A stretch of 40,560 nt of DNA from Nitrospirota bacterium (GCA_021789555.1 JAJYJK010000019.1:1-40560); one strand, 5' to 3'. Shown: positions 16,217 to 25,179, numbered from the stretch's first letter. Program-made: numbers and translations. The notes: a model not told the origin generated them from the sequence alone.

Positions 16217-16328
16217 AACCCTCACCCAGCCCTCTCCCTTAAAAGGGAGAGGGCTTCACAAAAAGACCTGCATCTTCACTTTTGTTAAATCCTCTCCCTT
16301 TTAAAAGGGAGAGGATTAGGAGAGGGTA
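16217..16328. repeat. Two-hairpin dispersed repeat, copy 2 (inverted)
   Basis: A 112-bp element just after pilQ. Hairpin one is CCCTCTCCC/GGGAGAGGG (16230-16253). Hairpin two is ATCCTCTCCC/GGGAGAGGAT with a TTTTAAAA centre (16289-16317). Outer arms are CCCTCACCC and GGAGAGGGTA. Read on the minus strand it aligns with the element at 425-532. It may also act as a terminator for pilQ. Confidence 0.75.
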
Positions 16329-16353
16329 AAATATTACACATTTCTCCGGGGGC

Positions 16354-16372
16354 ATGGGGGCGGAGCCCCCAT
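16354..16372 (+). other. Short perfect hairpin between pilQ and aroC
   Basis: ATGGGGGC-GGA-GCCCCCAT, an 8-bp stem with a 3-base loop, without a following T-run. It lies between the repeat element and the aroC promoter and might help separate the two transcription units. Confidence 0.4.
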
Positions 16373-16395
16373 ACATTAAGGGCGGGGGGCGGGAT

Positions 16396-16425
16396 TTGAA
16401 AAATCCCCTCCGGAGCACATATAAT
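16396..16425 (+). promoter_or_regulatory. Promoter of aroC
   Basis: TTGAAA (16396-16401), 18-base spacer, perfect TATAAT (16420-16425). The aroC ATG at 16437 follows after eleven bases, giving a leader of about 4-5 bases with no ribosome site. It shows that aroCKB can be transcribed independently of pilMNOPQ. Confidence 0.6.
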
Positions 16426-16436
16426 AACTCATTGAA

Positions 16437-17639
16437 ATGTTGAGATTTTATACGGCAGGGGAGTCTCACGGCAAAGGCCTTATCGGCATCATCGAGGGGG
16501 TACCCTCGGGGCTTGCCCTCTGCGGGCCGGACATAGACAGCGAGCTTAAAAGAAGGCAGGGCGGCCACGGCAGGGGCGGACGGATGAAGATAGAGTCCGA
16601 CCATGCCGAGATCATCTCCGGCGTAAGATGGGGCGTGACGACAGGGGCGCCCATCAGCCTGCTCATCGAAAACCGTGACTGGGCCAACTGGCGGCAGGCC
16701 ATGTCTGCCGACCCGGCGCTCCGCGGCTCCGCCCCCGCGGTGACAAGGCCAAGGCCCGGGCATGCCGATCTGCCGGGCGCTCTGAAATACGACCAAAAAG
16801 ACATTCGAAACATACTCGAACGCTCCAGCGCCCGCGAGACCGCGATGAGGGTGGCCCTCGGGGCGATCGCAAAAAAATTCCTTGCGGAATTCGGCATACG
16901 GGTGGGCAGCTTCGTATTCCAGATAGGCGTCGCCAAAATGGAAACGGCATTAAACCCGCCGGCGATGAGCGACGCCATGCTCCTGGCGCTCGCAGGGAAA
17001 GCGGAGTCCTCGGATGTCAGATGCCCCGGGAAAGACGCGACATTGAAAATGAAATCGCTCATCGATAGCGCGGCAAGGGCCGGCGACACGCTCGGCGGCA
17101 GGTTCACGGTCTTTGTCCTCGGGCTTCCGCCCGGACTTGGAAGCCACATCCAGTGGGACAGTCGCCTGGACGGACGGCTGGCCCAGGCGCTGATGTCCAT
17201 CCAGGCAATAAAGGCCGTAGAGGTGGGGGACGGGATCGGCCTGGCCGCGAAGCCGGGCTCCGAAGCGATGGATGAAATCTTCTATTCAAAAGGGGGCAAG
17301 GGGACGAGGGGGACGAAGGGATTTTACCGGAAGACAAACCATATGGGCGGGATCGAGGGCGGCATGACGACCGGCGGTCCGCTGATTGCGCACGCCGCGA
17401 TGAAGCCCATCCCGACCCTGAAAAAACCGCTGCGCTCTGTAGACATATTGACCAAGAAACCCTTCAGGGCGGCCTATGAGCGTTCGGACGTCTGCGCCGT
17501 GCCGGCTGCGGCAGTCATCGCCGAGGCGATGGCCGCGCTCATCTCGGCTTCCGCCTTCCTTGAGAAAATGGGCGGCGACAGCCTCGGGGAAACCCGCAGA
17601 AATTACGATGCCTATACAAAATACCTCGCCCGCTTCTGA
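16437..17639 (+). CDS. aroC: Chorismate synthase
   Basis: A 400-residue chorismate synthase, which converts 5-enolpyruvylshikimate-3-phosphate to chorismate using reduced FMN. The N-terminal LRFYTAGESHGKGL is the first signature. RPGHADLPGALKY, the RSSARETAMRVA block, NHMGGIEGGMTTG and RSDVCAVPAAAVIAEAMAAL are the others. The active-site histidine in GESHG and the RSD motif are intact. It is slightly longer than many homologues, with a basic KGGKGTRGTKG insertion near residue 283. The aroK start lies 32 bases inside its end. Confidence 0.97.
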   Translation: MLRFYTAGESHGKGLIGIIEGVPSGLALCGPDIDSELKRRQGGHGRGGRMKIESDHAEIISGVRWGVTTGAPISLLIENRDWANWRQAMSADPALRGSAPAVTRPRPGHADLPGALKYDQKDIRNILERSSARETAMRVALGAIAKKFLAEFGIRVGSFVFQIGVAKMETALNPPAMSDAMLLALAGKAESSDVRCPGKDATLKMKSLIDSAARAGDTLGGRFTVFVLGLPPGLGSHIQWDSRLDGRLAQALMSIQAIKAVEVGDGIGLAAKPGSEAMDEIFYSKGGKGTRGTKGFYRKTNHMGGIEGGMTTGGPLIAHAAMKPIPTLKKPLRSVDILTKKPFRAAYERSDVCAVPAAAVIAEAMAALISASAFLEKMGGDSLGETRRNYDAYTKYLARF

Positions 17640-18153
17640 GCAAAATATCGTGCTTACCGGCTTCATGGGGACGGGCAAAAGCTCTGTGGCCCGCGAACTC
17701 GCCCATCTGCTTGGCCGCGGGGTCATTGACCTGGACACGGAGATCGAAAAAAATGCCGGCATGTCCATCGCCTCCATATTCGCCGCGTTCGGCGAGCCCC
17801 GGTTCCGCGAGCTTGAGACGGATGCCGCGAGGCAGGCCGCGGAAAAAAGGGCCGCGATAATATCCACCGGGGGAGGCATAGTGCTGAAGAGCGAGAACAT
17901 GGAGGCGTTGAGGGCCTCGGGCGTCATCTTCTGCCTGACGGCAAGCCCCGAGACCATCCTCAAACGGACATCCGTGAACCGGGAAAGACCTCTTCTGCAG
18001 GTGCCTGACCCCCTTGGCAAAATCACAGAGCTATTGAATGCCCGCGGTCCCTATTACCGGGGAAGCTGCGACTACATGATAGACACCGAAGGCAAGACGC
18101 CAAAAGAAATCGCGCAGGAAATCCGGGAGAAATTCACCCTTGCCCGAGCCTGA
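17608..18153 (+). CDS. aroK: Shikimate kinase
   Basis: A 181-residue NMP-kinase-fold enzyme that phosphorylates shikimate with ATP. The P-loop GFMGTGKSS (about residues 18-26), the DLDTEIEK shikimate-binding aspartate region, the FGEPRFRELE arginine and the STGGGIVL loop are all present. I chose the ATG at 17608 because it leaves a normal short lead into IVLTGFMGTGKS. Longer in-frame readings translate aroC in another frame. It overlaps aroC by 32 bases and is followed by aroB almost without a gap. Confidence 0.95.
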   Translation: MPIQNTSPASEQNIVLTGFMGTGKSSVARELAHLLGRGVIDLDTEIEKNAGMSIASIFAAFGEPRFRELETDAARQAAEKRAAIISTGGGIVLKSENMEALRASGVIFCLTASPETILKRTSVNRERPLLQVPDPLGKITELLNARGPYYRGSCDYMIDTEGKTPKEIAQEIREKFTLARA

Positions 18154-18160
18154 ACAAAAA

Positions 18161-19276
18161 ATGCCTGAGCAAAAAATAATAGAGATAGAAGTCGCCCTTG
18201 GCAAGCGGAGCTATCCCATCCGCATAGGAGACGGCATACTCTCCGGGTTGGGCAAGGCCCTCCTGCCGCTGGGCTTCGACAGGAAGATAGCCCTCATCAG
18301 CAATCCCACGGTCTACGCCCTCTATGGAGATACGGTGCTTTCCTCGCTCGAAGGGGCCGGCTTCAGCGTGTCCGTCATAAGCATCCCGGACGGGGAAGAA
18401 TACAAAAACCTGCTCTGGGCGGAGTTCATTTACGGCGAGCTCCTGAAGGCGCGTCTTGAACGGGGCTCCTGCCTGGTGGCCCTCGGCGGGGGCGTCGTCG
18501 GGGACATAACGGGTTACGCCGCCTCGACGTACATGCGGGGGATAGGCTGCGTTCAGGCGCCCACCACACTGCTGGCGCAGGTGGACAGCTCGGTCGGCGG
18601 CAAGACCGGGGTCAATCACGCCCTGGGGAAAAACATGATCGGCACCTTCTGGCAGCCCTCGATGGTCTGGATAGATACCGCGACGCTAAAAACCCTGCCG
18701 CCCGCCGAGTTCGCGGCCGGGATGGCGGAGGTCATCAAATACGGAGTGATAAAGGACAAGGCCCTGTTTGAATACCTCGAAAGAGAGAGAGACCGGATAA
18801 AAGGATTAGACCCGGCCAGCCTCGGGCATATCACCAGCCGGAGCTGTGAGCTGAAGGCGGAGGTGGTAAGCCTCGATGAGCGGGAGGGGGAAAGCGGCCT
18901 CAGGGCGATACTCAATTACGGGCATACGGTCGGCCATGCCCTGGAGACCCTCACAAAATACGAAAAATATCTGCACGGGGAGGCCGTGGCCATCGGCATG
19001 TGCATCGAAGCGCAACTGGCGGAAAAAAAGGGCATCCTCAAACCTGGCTTGCAGGGACGGATAAAGAGCCTTATATCTTCCTACGGCCTGCCGACCGGGA
19101 TTCCGGCCGGCCTGATCTCGAAAGAGGAGATGCTTAAGGCCATGCTCCTCGATAAAAAGGTCAAGGGCGGGCGGGTAAGAATGGCGCTCCCCGAGGAAAT
19201 CGGCGCCGTGAGAATCGAAACCCTTTCCGATTTGGGGTCGGCGGACCAGTCCGCGGACTGGTCCGCCGACTATTGA
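18161..19276 (+). CDS. aroB: 3-dehydroquinate synthase
   Basis: A 371-residue enzyme that cyclises DAHP to 3-dehydroquinate using NAD and a divalent metal. Signatures are GGGVVGDITGYAAS, APTTLLAQVDSSVGGKTGVNH, KYGVIKD, and the metal ligands in LNYGHTVGHALE and HGEAVAIGM. The start could be this ATG or a TTG at 18140 that overlaps aroK and has a GGGAG ribosome site; I prefer the ATG. The last twelve residues (GSADQSADWSAD...) are a repeat encoded by a perfect 34-bp palindrome and look like a recent extension of the normal C-terminus. Confidence 0.95.
   Translation: MPEQKIIEIEVALGKRSYPIRIGDGILSGLGKALLPLGFDRKIALISNPTVYALYGDTVLSSLEGAGFSVSVISIPDGEEYKNLLWAEFIYGELLKARLERGSCLVALGGGVVGDITGYAASTYMRGIGCVQAPTTLLAQVDSSVGGKTGVNHALGKNMIGTFWQPSMVWIDTATLKTLPPAEFAAGMAEVIKYGVIKDKALFEYLERERDRIKGLDPASLGHITSRSCELKAEVVSLDEREGESGLRAILNYGHTVGHALETLTKYEKYLHGEAVAIGMCIEAQLAEKKGILKPGLQGRIKSLISSYGLPTGIPAGLISKEEMLKAMLLDKKVKGGRVRMALPEEIGAVRIETLSDLGSADQSADWSADY
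19237..19270. repeat. 34-bp perfect palindrome at the 3' end of aroB
   Basis: Every base from 19237 to 19270 pairs with its mirror (left arm GTCGGCGGACCAGTCCG, right arm its exact complement), with no loop. It spans the final aroB codons and stops short of the TGA. There is no T-run after it, so it is not a classic terminator, though its RNA would form a very stable stem. Confidence 0.85.
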
Positions 19277-19296
19277 TTCCTCCATAATTAATGTCT

Positions 19297-19358
19297 GAAT
19301 CCCCTCTCCCTCCGCCCCGCTTAACCCTCTCCCCGTGGAGAGGGTTAAGGTGAGGGAA
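19297..19358. repeat. Single-hairpin relative of the CCCTCTCC repeat
   Basis: CCCCTCTCCC, then AACCCTCTCC-CCGT-GGAGAGGGTT (19323-19346), then AGGTGAGGG. It has the same arm words as the two-hairpin elements but only one central hairpin. It lies between aroB and the CBS-protein promoter and could terminate the aro transcript. Confidence 0.6.
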
Positions 19359-19375
19359 TAGAGTTAATAGAACGC

Positions 19376-19404
19376 TTGACTAGGGGCGTATTGCCCAGTA
19401 TCTT
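19376..19404 (+). promoter_or_regulatory. Putative promoter of the CBS-pair gene
   Basis: TTGACT (19376-19381), 17-base spacer, TATCTT (19399-19404). This predicts a leader of about 65 bases to the ATG at 19476, which has its own ribosome site. Confidence 0.45.
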
Positions 19405-19475
19405 TTTATAGGAACGTTATATCTTTCGATTGGGACATGTTCACCACAACCCGGAAAAAACTGGAGGCTGATAAA

Positions 19476-19907
19476 ATGTCTGAAAAAGCCGGAGCTGAAC
19501 TCAAACGCGGTGGACTCAGGGTGAGGGACATCATGACAAAAGGCGTCATCACCGGAAGGACCGACGACACCCTGCCGGAAATCGCTAAGACCATGGCCGA
19601 CAAGGGCATATCCTCTCTGATAATCGTCAGCCAGGAGGGCAACGCCGTGGGCATAATCTCTTCCCTCGACGTCGTAAGGGCCTTTGGCAGCCGGTCAGAG
19701 GAACAGATAAAAAACACCAAGGCCTCGGAGGTGATGACCCACCCCGTCTATGACGTGAACGCGGAGATGACGCTCGAAAAAGTGGCAAACATCATGGTCA
19801 TCAAAAACATCCACCGGGTGGTGGTGTTGTCCTCCGACAAAAGCAGAAAACCGGTGGGCGTCCTTTCGGCCACCGACATAGTAAAAGTGGTCACAGGGCT
19901 CAAATAA
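19476..19907 (+). CDS. CBS-domain pair protein
   Basis: A 143-residue protein consisting of two CBS domains, which together form a Bateman module that usually binds adenine nucleotides and senses energy state. The first covers about residues 14-75 (VRDIMTKGVITGRTDDTLPEIAKTM, GISSLIIVS, VGIISSLDVV). The second covers about 82-140 (ASEVMTHPVYDVNAEMTLEKVANIM, HRVVVLS, VGVLSATDIV). The start at 19476 is chosen for its GGAGG ribosome site; an in-frame ATG at 19437 lacks one. There is no fused enzymatic or membrane domain, so the regulated partner is unknown. Confidence 0.9.
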   Translation: MSEKAGAELKRGGLRVRDIMTKGVITGRTDDTLPEIAKTMADKGISSLIIVSQEGNAVGIISSLDVVRAFGSRSEEQIKNTKASEVMTHPVYDVNAEMTLEKVANIMVIKNIHRVVVLSSDKSRKPVGVLSATDIVKVVTGLK

Positions 19908-20579
19908 GACGGTGCGCCCTGCGCGAATTGCGGGTGAAGCCGGCGCTCCGGCTCCGCCCGTCCGGACCCGGATTTCCCCACCTTGTCATGCCAGATCCAT
20001 AAAATTTCCTGAGCCGGGGCGTCTGTCCGGGTAAGCCCCTCTACACAACCTTAAGTTGCTTTTGTCCCTCCGCCATCTTCCTCCCTTGCCTCCGTATTCG
20101 GCGGGGCACGAAGATGTATCAAAAGGAAACGCCTTATGTTTCCATTCTATCCAGCCGGGCAATGCCCAAAAAGAAAGAATTTTTTCAAATAATCTCCGGC
20201 GCGAACATGAATAGAAAGGCGGCTTGTTGGCTGCGGTCAATCCAGGGCGCGGCCAAAGCCGAAGGAAAATAAGCGGATTTCCCGGCGCCCATTGTATCGG
20301 AAGGCCGCCGGGCCTTTATTCGGGGCCCCAATTCAGGCGGTCCTCCAAGGCCGGTATCCCTGAAGGAAAATGTTCAGGCACACGGATTGCACAATAAAGC
20401 CGATGGCGCACTTCAGAAATTCCTTTCATTGACATTGCGCCCCTCACCCCACCCCTCTCCCGGGCGGGAGGGAGGACCAGGCACTCAGAGGTCTGAGCGC
20501 TCGGGGAGGTGAAGGAATTCAGGACATTAGATCATGCAGGAATCGTTAATTTGAAATCACATCTGCCAAGGAGGGTTCC
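19908..20579. other. Gene-free stretch before the lipoprotein gene
   Basis: About 670 bp with no ORF I can support. It contains a CCCTCACCCC...CCCTCTCCC-GGGCGGGAGGGA repeat fragment (20438-20475), a CTCAGA-GG-TCTGAG inverted repeat (20484-20497), and the 14-base word AATTCAGGACATTA (20516-20529) that recurs upstream of the chemotaxis gene. The middle part (about 19990-20400) shows neither coding character nor a recognisable RNA and may be decayed sequence. Confidence 0.5.
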
Positions 20580-21854
20580 ATGAAGATTCCCGGAATGATT
20601 TCGGTATCGGCTTTTTGCATGGTATTGGCCATCGGTCTGGCCGGCTGCGGGGGTGGCGGCGGGGGCAATGGCGGCGGGACATCCGCTGCCGGCAGCAACT
20701 CGAACCCTTCTGCGTCTCAGCCTGGCAGCAGCGCTCCGGTGACGAACGTGGGGAATCTGGGCATCGCTCTGATTCCCAGCGACCCCTCCGACGACAACGT
20801 CATCGGGGAAAATCCGACGAGCGTCCTGCAAGTCGTGCACCTCTTCGACGCCAGCGGCAACCCGCTGTCGACGCCGACGGTGTCGTCTCTGATCTACAAT
20901 GGGGTGGGCGATTTTGATGGGGCGGCGCTGACGCCAGGCGGGGCACGGGGCATCATGATAGACGGCGCCAACGACAACCTGTTTTTTTTCACCGTGCAAA
21001 AAGGTTCCACGTCGGCATCGCTGACGCCCCTGGGGGTCGGCGCATACGGCAGAGACGGCGACTCCGTTTCGGTCATGAGCAGCGGCGACGAGGCGGTTGT
21101 CTCATTGGATGATAATATTCATCTCCTGCTGGTCTCCGGGATGCTTTCCGGAAAGCCCCAGCCGGCCGCATACATCCTGCTTCCGGACTATCGGGACGGC
21201 GTTGTGACCTCCAACGACGACAAGGTGCTGCTGGCGCGCGGCACAAGCGGGCTAACTGTTTTTGCCATAAATTCTATTGCGCCGTCGCCGGGTCCGCTTG
21301 GCGGGACGGTCTCGCATACCTTCACCAAAACTGCCGATATCCCCGCGCTGGGGACTGCGCCTTATGGGGGGGAGGGACGAGACGGGATGGCCTTCAGCCC
21401 GACGGATTCCAGCCGCGCCGTTATTATCATCAACGGCGCCAGCAGCAGCACCATAAACCTTCTGACCGGACTGCCCGCCAGTCCGGCCGTGTCGAAGACG
21501 GTCAGCGTAAGCCGGCATGTCTATGCGGCTGCGATCGCACCCGACTCAACCGCCAGTGACCTGGCAATCGTCGGCACGGACAGCGGGCTTTTGCTGTTCT
21601 CGGGAGTGGCCTCTGGCACGCTGACGCCGGTGGGGCAGCTCTACGCACCTAGCTATACGATAAGCGGAAAAAGCGTGACGCTGGGCAGGATAATGACGCT
21701 CGGCATAACTATCGACGGCAAGTACGCCGCGGTCTGCGACATTACAAACAGTGCGCTCCTGGTCATCCCGATAAGCTCGAGTGGTTTCGGCGCGCCGGTT
21801 GGCATATTGCCCGGCATTTCCGTGCCATCGAGCGATGAAATGATGATACATTAG
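20580..21854 (+). CDS. Secreted lipoprotein, possible beta-propeller, function unknown
   Basis: A 424-residue exported lipoprotein. The signal peptide ends in the lipobox LAGC, giving lipidated Cys23, followed by a polyglycine and Ser/Asn/Pro linker (24-55). The mature region shows repeated beta-type blades with words such as GARGIMIDGANDNLFFFTV, GRDGMAFSPTDSSRAVIII and GITIDGKYAAVCDI, about 40-60 residues apart. This spacing resembles a WD40/YVTN-like propeller, but I see no exact repeat motif. There is no enzymatic motif. AAGGAGGGTTCC provides a strong ribosome site and a strong terminator follows. It is the only gene between two copies of a 14-bp direct repeat. Confidence 0.8.
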   Translation: MKIPGMISVSAFCMVLAIGLAGCGGGGGGNGGGTSAAGSNSNPSASQPGSSAPVTNVGNLGIALIPSDPSDDNVIGENPTSVLQVVHLFDASGNPLSTPTVSSLIYNGVGDFDGAALTPGGARGIMIDGANDNLFFFTVQKGSTSASLTPLGVGAYGRDGDSVSVMSSGDEAVVSLDDNIHLLLVSGMLSGKPQPAAYILLPDYRDGVVTSNDDKVLLARGTSGLTVFAINSIAPSPGPLGGTVSHTFTKTADIPALGTAPYGGEGRDGMAFSPTDSSRAVIIINGASSSTINLLTGLPASPAVSKTVSVSRHVYAAAIAPDSTASDLAIVGTDSGLLLFSGVASGTLTPVGQLYAPSYTISGKSVTLGRIMTLGITIDGKYAAVCDITNSALLVIPISSSGFGAPVGILPGISVPSSDEMMIH

Positions 21855-21876
21855 GGATTTCCCCGATCCGGTCTGG

Positions 21877-21908
21877 AAAGGAGGGGCCCCTGGGCCCCTC
21901 CTTTTTTT
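21877..21908 (+). terminator. Rho-independent terminator after the lipoprotein gene
   Basis: AAAGGAGGGGCCC-CT-GGGCCCCTCCTTT is a 13-bp perfect stem with a two-base loop, running into seven Ts. It starts about 20 bases after the stop codon. The A-run on its left means it could also act on the opposite strand. Confidence 0.9.
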
Positions 21909-21971
21909 GCGCCCCAAAGACGAAAAATTCAGGACATTAACTATGTATCAATAATTAATGAATTCCCGGAT

Positions 21972-22000
21972 TTGTGACGATATAGAAAAAAATATATAAC
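21972..22000 (+). promoter_or_regulatory. Putative promoter of the chemotaxis-receptor gene
   Basis: TTGTGA (21972-21977), 17-base spacer, TATAAC (21995-22000) in an AT-rich stretch. It is followed at once by an AT hairpin (CTGTTTTT-AAA-AAAAACAG, 22000-22018) in the leader. The ribosome site GAGGAGGA lies at 22033-22040. Confidence 0.45.
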
Positions 22001-22044
22001 TGTTTTTAAAAAAAACAGGGAGTGATTTTAACGAGGAGGAGTCC

Positions 22045-23637
22045 GTGAATATCAAGAAGCTTTTGCTTACCGTGGGGATTACGAACGCCGTCATCATGGG
22101 CGCTATCCTTTGCATATTCATCATCCAGACCGGCAAGGACAAGGCCAGGACGGCCAGGATGATACACGTGGACCAGGCCCTGCTGCTGGACCTGGAGGAC
22201 ATGTATGCGCAGGGTCTCCAATCGGGCCAGGCAACGAGAAACGTGCTCCTAAACCCGGCCGACGATAAGGCCATAAGCAATTACCAGCGCGCCGATGAGA
22301 ATTTCCTGAAGGCCAATGAAGACTCTTTGAAGCTCGCCTCGAATGAGATGAGAAGCGAACTGGCGCAAATAAAATCGCTCTGGTCGGAAGACGGGGGGAT
22401 GAAGGCCCAGATCCAGCAGCTCGCCGGGGCGGGCAAAAAGGCCGATGCAATAAGGGTCCTCGTGAAAACCGAAACCCCAGAGTGGAGACGGATACGAAGC
22501 GGACTGCTGCTCATGATTAAAGAGCAGAAGAAGGTCTTCAAGAAGGGCCTCGACGGTTATGAAACCGCGGCCGCCTCGGGCACCATGCTGCTTGCGGTCG
22601 TGATGGTCTTCTCACTTGCGGGCTTTTCCACCTTTCTTTTCTTCATCAACAGGACCACTCAGAAAAACATGTCCAGCGCCCTGCAATGCCTGGATACGCT
22701 CGAACGGGGGGACCTGGAAGAAAAAAACAAGATAGCCGACAAGGGCAACTTCCTCAGGGAAATCTACAACCGGATACTCGATACGCTGAGGGGCACGGTC
22801 CTCAATATCAAGAATATCGCGCGGGTTGTCGAGGCGGACCTTGACAGCCTGCTTGGAAAGATAAACGAAATCGGCAAGAGCGCCAATGAGCAGATGTCCA
22901 AGATAGACCAGGCGGCCTCGGCCACAACCGAGATCTCCCAGACTATAATGGACGTGGCGAACAACGCCTCGAGCGCCTCCGAGGCCGCCAGGGAGACCAC
23001 CGGCATTGCGGAAAACGGGAAGACCGCCGTCAGGAAGGCCGCGCAGGCCATGGCCGGACTCGCGGATTCCGTGAAGGGCTCGGCCGCAACGATAAGGGAC
23101 CTGGGCAGCAGTTCCCAGGAGATTGGGAACATCATCGCCGTGATCAATGACATAGCGGACCAGACCAATCTGCTCGCCCTCAACGCGGCAATAGAAGCGG
23201 CAAGGGCCGGGGAGCAGGGCAGGGGCTTTGCGGTCGTTGCCGAGGAGGTAAGGAAACTGGCCGAAAAGACCTCCAGGGCGACCGGGGAGATAACCGGAAA
23301 GATAAAGGCCATTCAGGCCAAGTCCGCCGCCTCGGTCGACGCAATGGAAAAAAGCACGCGGGACGCCGAGGAGGGCGTCAGTGTCGCAAGCGCCGCACTG
23401 GCCGCGCTCGATGAGATGGTGGCCGCCACCCAGAAGGCCATGGACATGATACAGAGGATAGCGGCGGCGACCGAACAGCAGTCGCAGGCCTCCGAAGAGG
23501 TGGCGAAAAACATGGAAAACGTCACCGGGCTCGTCAACAGGACAAACCGAATGCTCGAAGAGGCAAAAGAGATAATGGACAGGCTCGACGGGCAATCAAA
23601 GACGCTCGGCCAGAGCATAGGCTGGTTCAGCGTATAG
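22045..23637 (+). CDS. Methyl-accepting chemotaxis protein
   Basis: A 530-residue transmembrane chemoreceptor. The first membrane segment covers residues about 6-28. A four-helix-bundle-type periplasmic sensor (about 30-175, with [17 protein letters not shown]) follows, then a second membrane segment (178-201) and a HAMP-like linker. The long cytoplasmic coiled coil has the conserved signalling tip around residues 365-405 ([39 protein letters not shown]). The GTG start at 22045 has a strong GAGGAGGA site. No che genes lie nearby, so it is an orphan receptor. Ligand unknown. It might instead signal to a pilus-linked (Che-type) pathway. Confidence 0.93.
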   Translation: MNIKKLLLTVGITNAVIMGAILCIFIIQTGKDKARTARMIHVDQALLLDLEDMYAQGLQSGQATRNVLLNPADDKAISNYQRADENFLKANEDSLKLASNEMRSELAQIKSLWSEDGGMKAQIQQLAGAGKKADAIRVLVKTETPEWRRIRSGLLLMIKEQKKVFKKGLDGYETAAASGTMLLAVVMVFSLAGFSTFLFFINRTTQKNMSSALQCLDTLERGDLEEKNKIADKGNFLREIYNRILDTLRGTVLNIKNIARVVEADLDSLLGKINEIGKSANEQMSKIDQAASATTEISQTIMDVANNASSASEAARETTGIAENGKTAVRKAAQAMAGLADSVKGSAATIRDLGSSSQEIGNIIAVINDIADQTNLLALNAAIEAARAGEQGRGFAVVAEEVRKLAEKTSRATGEITGKIKAIQAKSAASVDAMEKSTRDAEEGVSVASAALAALDEMVAATQKAMDMIQRIAAATEQQSQASEEVAKNMENVTGLVNRTNRMLEEAKEIMDRLDGQSKTLGQSIGWFSV

Positions 23638-23832
23638 GGACGGCCGCACTCGCCGCTCAAGTTCCAAAAGGGGGCATTCTTTTTTGCCGCTTACGTCCAG
23701 AAAGTGACATTGCGCGGAGTCGGAGGGGAACAAACGGTTAGCGAAAACTGAAACCTTCGCGGGCTTCGGCAAAAAACAAGCCTGCGCTTCCGTGTCGTCA
23801 GTTCCACGCGCGCCTTTTACAGGGGACGGGGC

Positions 23833-25179
23833 CTACCCCTCGATGCCCAGCTTCTTCATCTTCCTGTAGAGCGTCACGAGGTCGATGCCGAGGCACTGGG
23901 CCGTGGCCTCCTTGTTCTTGTTTTTCATGTTGAAGGTCCTGATAAGGAGGCCCCTTTCGTATTCGTTCATCGCCTCCCGGAGGGAGCTGCCTTTTTCGTC
24001 CATCTGGAAGCGGAGCTTCTCCGGCAGTTGCTCCACCGAGATCGAGTCCCCCGTCACCAGCACCACGGCCCGTTCAATCACGTTGCTGAGTTCCCTTATA
24101 TTGCCTGGCCAGCGGTATGCGGTGAGCGCATCCAGCGCCTCCTCTGTAAGGCCCCTCACGGATTTTCCGTTTTCGGCGGCATATTTTTTTATGAAAAACT
24201 CCGCGAGCACGGGTATATCCTCGGTCCTCTCCCTCAGGGCCGGCACCCTGATCTCGAAGACCGCCAGCCTGTAGTAGAGGTCTTCCCGGAAGCCGCCGGC
24301 GGCGATCATCTTTTCGAGGTCCTGGTTGGTGGCGCTGATGAGTCTGGAGTCCACCCGCCTTGTCCTGGTGTCGCCAAGGGGCATGACCTCGCCCGTTTCG
24401 AGCACCTTCAGGAGTTTCGCCTGGAGGGACGGGGGCATATCGCCTATCTCGTCGAGGAAGAGGGTGCCCTCGTGGGCCATCTCGATGAGCCCCTTCTTGT
24501 CGGTGTTTGCGCCGGTGAAGGCCCCGCGCCGGTAGCCGAACAGCTCGGATTCAAGCAGCCCCTCCGGGATGGCCGAGCAATTGATCGAGATGAAGGGCTT
24601 GTCGGCGCGCGGCGAGCTGCAGTGGATCAGGGAGGCGATCAGGCCCTTTCCGGTGCCGGACTCACCCGTCAGCAGGATGTTGCTCTTGGTCGGCGTCACG
24701 CTGTCCAGCAGGTCGAAGACCGCGCTCATCGCGTCGGATATGAAGATGATCTCCTTGCACTTGCGCCTGTGCTGGGAGAGCTCCCGGCGCAGGGCCTGGT
24801 TCTCGGAGCGGAGCTTTTCCTGCTCGACGAGCCTTCGCACCGTAAAGCGGATATCGTCGTTCATGAAGGGCTTTACGATGTAGTCGACCGCGCCCTTCTT
24901 CATCGCCTCCACGGCGCCCTCCACGGTGGCGTAGGCGCTCATCATGACGACCGTCATGCCGGGGGCGATCTTCTTGGCCTCCTCCAGCAGTTTCAGGCCG
25001 TCCATGCCGGGCATCCTGAGGTCCGTCATCATGATATCGAAGCTCTCATGCGCGAGCATCGAGAGCGCCTTCTCCCCGCTCAGGGCCGTGCCCACATTGT
25101 GCCCGTCCGCCCTGAGCAGAAATTCGAGCGCCCGGACTATGTCTTTTTCGTCATCGACTATCAGTATCCTTGTTTGCAT
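23833..25179 (-). CDS. NtrC-family sigma-54-dependent response regulator
   Basis: A 448-residue activator. Receiver domain (about 3-118) with phospho-acceptor D53 and the K103 switch lysine (VKPF). AAA+ domain (about 145-380) with Walker A GESGTGKG (172-179), the sigma-54-contacting GAFTGA loop (219-224) and Walker B FLDEIGD. A Fis-type helix-turn-helix forms the C-terminus (NKEATAQCLGIDLVTLYRKMKKLGI). All parts needed for activating RNA polymerase with sigma-54 are intact. Its start overlaps the kinase gene by 29 bases, so it is the cognate regulator. Target promoters are not identifiable from this window. Confidence 0.95.
   Translation of the reverse strand: MQTRILIVDDEKDIVRALEFLLRADGHNVGTALSGEKALSMLAHESFDIMMTDLRMPGMDGLKLLEEAKKIAPGMTVVMMSAYATVEGAVEAMKKGAVDYIVKPFMNDDIRFTVRRLVEQEKLRSENQALRRELSQHRRKCKEIIFISDAMSAVFDLLDSVTPTKSNILLTGESGTGKGLIASLIHCSSPRADKPFISINCSAIPEGLLESELFGYRRGAFTGANTDKKGLIEMAHEGTLFLDEIGDMPPSLQAKLLKVLETGEVMPLGDTRTRRVDSRLISATNQDLEKMIAAGGFREDLYYRLAVFEIRVPALRERTEDIPVLAEFFIKKYAAENGKSVRGLTEEALDALTAYRWPGNIRELSNVIERAVVLVTGDSISVEQLPEKLRFQMDEKGSSLREAMNEYERGLLIRTFNMKNKNKEATAQCLGIDLVTLYRKMKKLGIEG

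Noticed and set aside
19986-20240. 84-codon minus-strand ORF in the gene-free region
   Set aside because: TTG start, no ribosome site, no compositional or domain evidence for a protein.
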